Part shown: piece by piece, positions 1 to 5,645 of the stretch
Numbering within the stretch: the first letter of the stretch is position 1
Layout: the number at the start of each line of letters is the position of its first letter
NCBI GenBank assembly: GCA_023251695.1
Contig: JAHEYE010000098.1
Span: 1-10,787, forward strand
From: Sphingobacteriaceae bacterium
GTDB lineage: Bacteria > Bacteroidota > Bacteroidia > B-17B0 > Aurantibacillaceae
Length of the DNA stretch: 10,787 nucleotides
Reading direction: 5' to 3'
Notes under the pieces: generated by a model
Databases searched by the model: none
What the model was told of the DNA's origin: nothing
The model's input: only the letters and a program-made list of their open reading frames with translations
Position numbers and translations under genes: made by a program

Positions 1-1
1 G

Positions 2-991
2 GCCAACTTAAAAGAAATTGAAGAAGGTTTTAAGCTTGGGTTTTTAAATGGTTTAACAACAACCCCTACTTTTATGCAGAAAGAAGGGATTACCGATATC
101 GATGGCGCCATTGTTAAACTCAGTAAAATAGTTCCTGTGCTTCAGATCGAAGCTTTGGGAAACACCGCAGATGAAGTATTAAAAGAAGCCGAGCGTCAGT
201 TAGCATTAGGACTTGATCCTAAAAAAACCGTTTTTAAAATTCCTGTTTCGTTAGAAGGGGTTAAAGCCTGTAAAGTTTTGCGTGATAAAGGGTATCTGGT
301 AAATGTTCACCTAGTTTATACTTTACAACAAGCTTACATGGCGATGCATGCCGGCGCCACTTACGTTTGTCCGCTTGTAGGTCGTTTGCAGGATCAGGGA
401 CATGATGCATTAGCTTTAGTTGAGCAATGTGTAGATGCAGTTGATTTATACGGTTACGATACAAAAATAATGTTCTCCTCCGTTCGTAATGCCGAACATG
501 TACGAAACGCAATTAACATCGGCGTACATACAATCACCGTTCCTCTTAAAATTATTAAACAACTAACTGAGAATAATTTCACGACGGTTGGTACCGATCA
601 ATTTATTATGGATACCCGCTTAATGATGGTAAAAGTAAAAGAAGCCATCAAAGGAATCAATCCTATTGTTGCCGAAAGCACCTCTATTACTGATGCCATT
701 ATTAAAATGACTGAATTCGGTTACGGCGCAATTACAGTTACAAAAGCTGACGGTAGCATTAAAGGTGTATTTACCGATGGTTCTCTCCGTAAATTAATTA
801 TGGAAAAAGGCCGTGATGTTTTAAATAAAAAATTATCTGATTTAGAATACCGTGACGCAATTACAATTGATGGTAACGTTTTATTAAATGAAGCAAATGT
901 TTTATTTAAGAAATCAAACGTTGATACCATTGTTGTAACCAACGGCGGCAAACCTGTAGGGATGCTGGATATTCAGGATATACAAGCCTAA
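2..991 (+). CDS. Transaldolase/F6P-aldolase-like enzyme fused to KdsD-like CBS pair (5' partial)
   Basis: The reading frame is open from base 2, so the true start lies upstream; 329 residues are visible. By comparison with fructose-6-phosphate aldolase I estimate about ten residues missing. Seen: a TTTPT motif (visible residues 19-23) where the family usually has TTNPS, KIPVS with the presumed Schiff-base lysine (about residue 79), GATYVCPLVGR (118-128) with the conserved Arg, and an FSS segment near 158-160. These are the landmarks of a class I aldolase TIM barrel of the TalC/FSA type. From about residue 220 to the end there are two CBS motifs. The first contains GVFTDGSLRK and the second ends GKPVGMLDIQDI, both closely resembling the C-terminal CBS pair of KdsD (arabinose-5-phosphate isomerase). 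Neighbours are a KdsC-like phosphatase 109 bases downstream and kdsB. Inferred role: an adenylate- or nucleotide-regulated aldolase supplying a sugar phosphate for ulosonic acid synthesis; substrate unknown. Fold assignment is confident, function is not. Confidence 0.85.
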   Translation, partial: ANLKEIEEGFKLGFLNGLTTTPTFMQKEGITDIDGAIVKLSKIVPVLQIEALGNTADEVLKEAERQLALGLDPKKTVFKIPVSLEGVKACKVLRDKGYLVNVHLVYTLQQAYMAMHAGATYVCPLVGRLQDQGHDALALVEQCVDAVDLYGYDTKIMFSSVRNAEHVRNAINIGVHTITVPLKIIKQLTENNFTTVGTDQFIMDTRLMMVKVKEAIKGINPIVAESTSITDAIIKMTEFGYGAITVTKADGSIKGVFTDGSLRKLIMEKGRDVLNKKLSDLEYRDAITIDGNVLLNEANVLFKKSNVDTIVVTNGGKPVGMLDIQDIQA

Positions 992-1100
992 TTGAGTGAC
1001 GATTTCCGAAGTACGAATGGCGATAATAAGTGTGGACATGGGTATGTGTATATTGTTAAAGGTTTTAAATATTCGTCAATCTTAACTCGTAATTATTAAA

Positions 1101-1802
1101 ATGAGTGATTTAAAGGTTTTTGAAAATAACGGTGCTAAGTTTTTAGATTCAGAATCTTTACTGGTCTCAAATTTAAGCCGCATTAAAGCATTTATTTTCG
1201 ATTGGGATGGCGTTTTTACCAATGGCGAAAAAGACCATGATCTTCAAAGTCACTTTAATGAAGTGGATTCAATGGGAACCAACCTCCTGCGCTTTTCTTT
1301 TTTTTTAAAGCGTAAGCAGCTTCCGGTAACAGCCATCATTTCAGGAGAGAACAACAAAGCTGCTTTTACTTTCAGCACACGTGAATGTTTTAACGCTAAT
1401 TATTTTAAAGTGGCGAATAAAACAGATGCCACCAAACATCTTTGCAGTACTTTCGGGATTTTACCGAATGAGATTGCTTACGTCTTTGATGATGTATTAG
1501 ATCTGAGTGTAGCGAAAGAATGCGGTGTACGTATTTTCGTTCAGCGGAAAGCAAATCCTATGCTCAATGCTTATGTTTTTAAAAACAAACTGGCCGATTA
1601 TGTAACCTATTCTGAAAGCGGACATTTTGCAGTGAGGGAAAGTTGTGAAATGCTGATGACCGCTTATGGCTTGTTTGATGAAGCCGTAACGCAACGCGTT
1701 AATTATTCAGATAATTATTTGGAGTATATTACCATGCGCCGTGCTGTAAAAACAAAACATTTTACCATGAGCGAGGGTAAAATTTCTGAAGTTCAGATCT
1801 AG
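1101..1802 (+). CDS. KdsC-like HAD phosphatase with N- and C-terminal extensions
   Basis: 233-residue cytoplasmic HAD-superfamily hydrolase. Seen: motif I DWDGV with nucleophile D34 and acid/base D36, motif II Ser81 in IISG, motif III Lys107 in NKTDA, and motif IV FDDVLD (D130, D131, D134). The absence of a sizeable cap and the GHFAVRESCEML tail (about 174-185) match KdsC, the Kdo-8-phosphate phosphatase. It exceeds typical KdsC (about 170-190 residues) by roughly 28 residues at the N-terminus and 34 at the C-terminus (ending KISEVQI), so the exact substrate may differ. The ATG at 1101 is the only good start, with an in-frame stop at 1083. It shares strand with the upstream aldolase-CBS gene and may be cotranscribed. 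Its TAG stop lies in a CTAG palindrome shared with the stop of the convergent gene. A run of nine T (1298-1306) sits inside the coding region. Confidence 0.8.
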   Translation: MSDLKVFENNGAKFLDSESLLVSNLSRIKAFIFDWDGVFTNGEKDHDLQSHFNEVDSMGTNLLRFSFFLKRKQLPVTAIISGENNKAAFTFSTRECFNANYFKVANKTDATKHLCSTFGILPNEIAYVFDDVLDLSVAKECGVRIFVQRKANPMLNAYVFKNKLADYVTYSESGHFAVRESCEMLMTAYGLFDEAVTQRVNYSDNYLEYITMRRAVKTKHFTMSEGKISEVQI

Positions 1803-2656
1803 AATCCGTAACCTTTAAATTCTTTTGAAAACTCCTTAGCATCAAAAGACTTATTGATGATGGTATTGCTGTATTCATAATTTTCGAACAAGCCTACATC
1901 ATCATAAATACTTACACTTACCGGCAATACCGTTTTTTCGTCGAGGTAAAAAATGGCTTTTTTACAATACATGTAAGGCACCTGAATTTTACTTCCTTCT
2001 TTTAAATATCCGAAGTCGTTAAATAAATTGTTTTTCGTCCTTAGTAAATAATCATTCACACTTAATTTGAGCGCAATGCTTGTCGCTGTTTCCTTATGTT
2101 GTACAGTGTATTCGTAGTGCTGAAAAGTTTTTGTTTCGTACATAATCATATGGCACATGTACCCGTTATGCTCATGTTTACCAATGTAGGTCATGCTTTT
2201 GGCAAGATTCTCCTTTTCCTTACTTAAAATAAGCGCTATCGTTCTCCCGATAAAATCAAAACCTAACTCATTTACGGTATAATGCTGGTTCTTCCGCATC
2301 AAATTACCGCGCGGATCAAGGTTTAAAGTGAGATAAGGAAAAACATGTGGTTTAACAACCGCTTTATTACCATGTTCACCCGCTACATACAATATCTCCA
2401 GTTTCCCTTGACGTCCTATAAAATATAATTTGCGTGGACTAACATTGACTTTTATTTCTGAGGAAGCAGAAGAATAAACGTTATTTATGCGCTCGAGTGC
2501 TTTGATGGTGGTTCGCAAGGTCTTGACATTCTTTATCGAATCGATCATTTCAACAATGAGCTTTATAGCCTTATTTTGCCCCAGCGGTACCGGCTGTTGC
2601 TGCGCGTTTCCCCATAAAAAAGAAACCAAAAAAAATATAAGTACTTGTGTTCTCAA
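1799..2656 (-). CDS. Secreted DUF1571-family protein with LysM-like segment
   Basis: 285 residues with a short N-terminal signal peptide (about 1-18, FFLVSFLWGNAQ) and no lipobox, so probably periplasmic or outer-membrane associated. The body looks like DUF1571, a LolA-like half-barrel family common in Bacteroidota: SPRKLYFIG (73-81), LEILYVAG (86-93), LNLDPRGNLMRKNQH (111-125) and a YDDVGLFENYEYSN segment (251-264). Residues 183-228 read like a LysM repeat: YTV at the start, a TSIALKLSVNDYLL helix-turn, and an LKEGSKIQVP ending. This suggests peptidoglycan contact. The start is TTG at 2656: the frame upstream carries no ATG before an in-frame stop, and the signal peptide begins right at this codon. 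It is convergent with the HAD gene (4-bp overlap) and divergent from kdsB (51 bp). The link to Kdo metabolism is positional only; the function is unknown. Confidence 0.8.
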   Translation of the reverse strand: MRTQVLIFFLVSFLWGNAQQQPVPLGQNKAIKLIVEMIDSIKNVKTLRTTIKALERINNVYSSASSEIKVNVSPRKLYFIGRQGKLEILYVAGEHGNKAVVKPHVFPYLTLNLDPRGNLMRKNQHYTVNELGFDFIGRTIALILSKEKENLAKSMTYIGKHEHNGYMCHMIMYETKTFQHYEYTVQHKETATSIALKLSVNDYLLRTKNNLFNDFGYLKEGSKIQVPYMYCKKAIFYLDEKTVLPVSVSIYDDVGLFENYEYSNTIINKSFDAKEFSKEFKGYGF

Positions 2657-2707
2657 TGAAATAATTCCTAAATTTAATCCTAAGTTTTTAATTGAATATT
2701 ATATCCG

Positions 2708-3454
2708 ATGAAAATTTTAGGAATTATTCCTGTCCGCTATGCCTCTACCCGTTTTCCGGGCAAGCCGCTTATCGATATCCTCGGTAAATCCATGCTGCAA
2801 AGGGTTTATGAGCAGACTAAAAAAGGAACTCATTTAACAGAAGTAATAATTGCAACTGATGACGAACGCATTGCAACGCACGCCAAGTCCTTCGGTGCTA
2901 AGGTGGTGATGACAAAGGGTGAACATCCGAGTGGTACCGACCGTAGCTATGAGGCTTATTTAAACAACAAAACTTCTTACGATTACGTCATCAATATTCA
3001 GGGCGACGAACCTTTCATCGACCCTTCGCAAATTGATCTCTTGGCTAAACTTTGTGATGGAAAAACAGAATTGGCTACACTAATGATTAAATGTCATGAA
3101 CATTCTGTTTTATTTGATAAAGGCGAAGTAAAAATTACGCTTAATACTAATAACGAAGCACTCTACTTTTCGCGAATGGTAATTCCCTTTGTGAAAGGTG
3201 TTGACGAAAAAGAATGGCATAAACATTTTAATTATTACAGGCATGTTGGTATGTACGCTTACCGTGCCGATATCCTCGAGCAAATTACAAAACTAAAACC
3301 TTCTCCTCTCGAAATAGCCGAATCACTCGAACAATTACGCTGGATTGAAAATGGTTTCAAAATAATATGCGCCGAAACCCAGCACGACAGTCATTGCATT
3401 GATACGCCGGAAGACGTAGAAAAAGTAATAAAATTAATGGGAATTAAAGCCTGA
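2708..3454 (+). CDS. kdsB: CMP-Kdo synthetase (3-deoxy-manno-octulosonate cytidylyltransferase)
   Basis: Cytoplasmic enzyme that activates Kdo with CTP to give CMP-Kdo, the donor for the lipid A-Kdo step of lipopolysaccharide assembly. At 248 residues it has the normal KdsB length and is full. Seen: N-terminal nucleotide-binding segment IPVRYASTRFPGKPL (7-21), ATDDERI (49-55), SGTDR (75-79), the metal-binding QGDEPF (98-103, Asp100), YFSRMVIP (153-160), HVGMYAYR (179-186), the E-x(3)-L-E-Q-L-R segment (205-211) and the C-terminal IDTPEDV (231-237) carrying the second metal ligand. The ATG at 2708 places this N-terminus exactly where the family begins. The stop abuts the stop of the convergent cytochrome-like gene with no spacer. 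It is probably transcribed from the 51-bp divergent region with the DUF1571 gene. Family assignment is very secure. Confidence 0.96.
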   Translation: MKILGIIPVRYASTRFPGKPLIDILGKSMLQRVYEQTKKGTHLTEVIIATDDERIATHAKSFGAKVVMTKGEHPSGTDRSYEAYLNNKTSYDYVINIQGDEPFIDPSQIDLLAKLCDGKTELATLMIKCHEHSVLFDKGEVKITLNTNNEALYFSRMVIPFVKGVDEKEWHKHFNYYRHVGMYAYRADILEQITKLKPSPLEIAESLEQLRWIENGFKIICAETQHDSHCIDTPEDVEKVIKLMGIKA

Positions 3455-3820
3455 TTACTGTGGGGCGCCCTTATCAATCCAACACAAAATCGAATCGACT
3501 TTCGATTGCGGTAACAAACCAAAAGGAGGCATTGGGTTATTCGTATTTGTAATCCTGTCCTTAATACGGCCATCTTGTACCTTTGCCAAAACATTGGGAT
3601 ATGTACTCAAATCAACACCACCTGAACCAAATGGTCCGCTATGGCAATTGCAGCATACATTATTAAAAATGGCCGCCATACTATTGGTATAACGTATAGA
3701 GTCGCAAGCATTGGCAGGTAATGGTACAGACTTTACAGGCAATAGGCCGATATCGCGCTTACACGAAATAATAAGTGCTAAAAACAAGGTAATTGATATG
3801 TATAAAATCCTGTTTTTCAT
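3455..3820 (-). CDS. Small monohaem cytochrome c-like lipoprotein
   Basis: 121 residues. The N-terminus is a lipoprotein signal peptide (LFLALIISC) with the lipidated cysteine at position 20, so the mature protein should be membrane-anchored outside the cytoplasm. A single haem-attachment motif CCNCH (C56, C59, H60) and a downstream NPMPP with Met97 as the likely axial ligand, followed by a helix ending WIDKGAPQ, give the outline of a minimal class I cytochrome c. The segment GGVDLSTYPNVLAKVQDGRI between them is typical of small Bacteroidota and Planctomycetes c-type cytochrome domains. Cysteines 39, 57 and 113 are additional. No oxidoreductase partner is encoded nearby, so the electron donor and acceptor cannot be deduced. 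Its promoter should lie in the very AT-rich region 3821-3913. Confidence 0.8.
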   Translation of the reverse strand: MKNRILYISITLFLALIISCKRDIGLLPVKSVPLPANACDSIRYTNSMAAIFNNVCCNCHSGPFGSGGVDLSTYPNVLAKVQDGRIKDRITNTNNPMPPFGLLPQSKVDSILCWIDKGAPQ

Positions 3821-3913
3821 TCGTATTCTATGCTAAAATACTTATTTATTATAAAATAACAATAAATATAATAATATTTTTTATTTTTACTAGGTATATA
3901 TAATCCCAATGAA

Positions 3914-5539
3914 ATGACTATGAAACGATTTCTTTTAGTATTCTCAATTTTTACTCTTCTTTTAACAATTTTAAGTACAAAAGCCATGGCGCTAGACGCC
4001 GGCGACCAGGTTAAAATGGGCCTTGCCAAGCAAAAATTTTATGCCGGTGATGTAGTTGGCGCCCATAATTTGTATAAGGAGGTTTTAATTAAAAATCCGA
4101 AAGATGCTGTCGTACTCCATTTTGTTGGTCTTTGTGAATTCACTTTAAAAGACTACGATAAAGCAGAAGAGCGTTTCAACAAAGCCAAAGAAATAAAAAC
4201 TGAGATGCGCTACGAAACTTATTTGTATGCCGGAAGAATATTTCAATATAAAGGAAAATATGACGAAGCAATTGCTGATCTTGAACAATACAAAAAACTC
4301 GCTCCGCCAAAAGAAGCATTGGAAGAAGATGTTGATGTTTGGATTGACCAATGTAACTCTGCTAAAAAATTAATTGCTGCACCACTCGATGTGAAAATTG
4401 AAAACATGGGTCCTGAAATTAACAGCAAGTACGATGAACAATCGCCTGCCATTTCTGCCGATGGAATGAAATTGGTTTTTAATACCCGTCGACCCGAAAC
4501 TACTAACGCACCCGTTGATGCAGAAGGAGACGGAAAGTTTTTTCAGGATATTTATTTTTCTGATTTTGATACCTTGACAAAAAAATGGAAAACGGCGGAT
4601 GATGTGCCCGGTTCTATTAATACCAACGCGCACGATGCCGTTACCGGAATTTCTGCTGACGGGAAAATAATTTTCATTTACAAAAACGATTTGAAAGACC
4701 CTCAATCACGCGGCGGGGATATTTACTTTTCTAAGATCGTGAACGGAAAATGGCGCACCCCTGAGAACATGGCAAAACCAATAAATACTACTTATTGGGA
4801 AGGCGGAGCTTGTATTTCCCCTGACGCAAAAACTATATTTTTTACAAGTGAGCGCCCGGGCGGAAGCGGCAATTCTGATATCTGGATGGCAAAACGTTTA
4901 ACTAAAACCACATGGGACAAACCCGTGAATTTAGGAACTGATGTTAATTCTCCTTTCGACGAAGCAGGATTATTTTTAGCGCCGGACGGGAAAACATTAT
5001 TCTTCTGCAGCAACGGAAAAGGTTCCATGGGCGACTACGATATTTTTAAATCTGTTTTAGAAAACGGCAAATGGAGCAAACCAATTAATTTAGGTTATCC
5101 TATCAATACAGATAAACGTGATGGTCCGTTTGTTGTGAGTGCAAATGCACAAACAGGTTATTTTGCAAGTAACCGTGATGGTGGTTTGGGCGAAAGCGAT
5201 ATTTATCAGGTTGATCTAAGCAATTACGCAGTATTAGAGAAAGACGGAAAGAAAGCAACTAATAATGGCTTAAGTATTTTAAAAGGTGTTGTGCGTGATG
5301 GCTACGAAGGTTACGGTGTTGCTGAAGTAGATATTGAATTTGCGGATGAAAGCGGCGCAAAAGTTGGAAGCACAATTACCAACGAGAACGGGGAATATTT
5401 TATTACACTAAAAGGCGGACTAAAATACACCATGACCTTAAAGAAAAAAGGATTTAAAGATTTAATTGAAGCTGTTGAATTAAAATTAGGCGCTAAAGAA
5501 ACTTTTACTTTGGTGAAAGAATTTTTGTTGAAGAAGTAA
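3914..5539 (+). CDS. Periplasmic TPR + PD40 propeller + carboxypeptidase-regulatory-like protein (PorE-like, no OmpA domain)
   Basis: 541 residues from the ATG at 3914; the ATG two codons later (3920, MKRFLL) is an equally good start. A signal peptide (to about residue 26, cleavage after KAMA) lacks a lipobox. Residues 30-155 form TPR-like helices (AGDVVGAHNLYKEVL, YDKAEERFNKA, KYDEAIADLEQYKKL). About 175-435 is a PD40/WD40-like propeller with five recognisable blades: SPAISADGMKLVF, VTGISADGKIIF, GACISPDAKTIFF, GLFLAPDGKTLFF and PFVVSANAQTGYF, several ending in SDIW or YDIF-type motifs. About 456-535 is a carboxypeptidase-regulatory-like beta-sandwich (GVVRDGYEGYGVAEVDI, TNENGEYFITLKGG). This order matches PorE of the type IX secretion system, but the C-terminal OmpA-like peptidoglycan-binding domain is absent. 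Transcription probably ends at the 5613-5643 terminator. A role in secretion or envelope scaffolding is inference. Confidence 0.85.
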   Translation: MTMKRFLLVFSIFTLLLTILSTKAMALDAGDQVKMGLAKQKFYAGDVVGAHNLYKEVLIKNPKDAVVLHFVGLCEFTLKDYDKAEERFNKAKEIKTEMRYETYLYAGRIFQYKGKYDEAIADLEQYKKLAPPKEALEEDVDVWIDQCNSAKKLIAAPLDVKIENMGPEINSKYDEQSPAISADGMKLVFNTRRPETTNAPVDAEGDGKFFQDIYFSDFDTLTKKWKTADDVPGSINTNAHDAVTGISADGKIIFIYKNDLKDPQSRGGDIYFSKIVNGKWRTPENMAKPINTTYWEGGACISPDAKTIFFTSERPGGSGNSDIWMAKRLTKTTWDKPVNLGTDVNSPFDEAGLFLAPDGKTLFFCSNGKGSMGDYDIFKSVLENGKWSKPINLGYPINTDKRDGPFVVSANAQTGYFASNRDGGLGESDIYQVDLSNYAVLEKDGKKATNNGLSILKGVVRDGYEGYGVAEVDIEFADESGAKVGSTITNENGEYFITLKGGLKYTMTLKKKGFKDLIEAVELKLGAKETFTLVKEFLLKK

Positions 5540-5553
5540 TTTTTTGGTGGTGG

Positions 5554-5604
5554 CTTCGACAAGCTCAGCCACCGGAAATTAATCGATGGCTGAGCTTGTC
5601 GAAG
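5554..5604. repeat. REP-like perfect 18-bp inverted repeat
   Basis: CTTCGACAAGCTCAGCCA (5554-5571) and its exact reverse complement (5587-5604) are separated by 15 bases. G-T pairs could lengthen the RNA stem by two. The core TTCGACAAGCTCAGC recurs, in my memory, as a dispersed intergenic palindrome in many bacterial genomes, so this is more likely a REP-type element than a gene-specific site. It lies 15 bases past the PorE-like stop and just before the terminator. Confidence 0.8.
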
Positions 5605-5612
5605 TTTCGATT

Positions 5613-5643
5613 AAATCCTCCACGTAAAAAAGGAGGGTTTTTT
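5613..5643 (+). terminator. Intrinsic terminator after the PorE-like gene
   Basis: AAATCCTCC (5613-5621) pairs with GGAGGGTTT (5632-5640), with one G-T pair, around a ten-base loop, and six T follow the G run (5638-5643). The hairpin plus T tract is a standard Rho-independent terminator for plus-strand transcription. It sits between convergent genes and may also slow the opposing helicase transcript, although the T tract on that side is poor. Confidence 0.8.
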
Positions 5644-5645
5644 GT

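Noticed and set aside
992..1100. Small RNA, riboswitch or promoter between the aldolase-CBS and HAD genes
   Set aside because: No strong stem, no TAnnTTTG match and no convincing short open frame was seen; cotranscription is as likely as a separate promoter.
3821..3913. Extremely AT-rich divergent spacer as a replication origin or operator
   Set aside because: There are no repeated DnaA-like boxes or ordered repeats; it fits an AT-rich double promoter region, and no exact -7 consensus could be fixed.
4370..4705. 111-residue minus-strand open frame inside the PorE-like gene
   Set aside because: It lies fully opposite a well-supported coding region, shows no family motif or signal peptide, and has the irregular composition of an antisense shadow.
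5540..5645. Possible remnant of a lost OmpA domain after the PorE-like stop
   Set aside because: The 106 bases hold only the palindrome and the terminator; no frame resembles OmpA and nothing suggests a frameshift before the stop.
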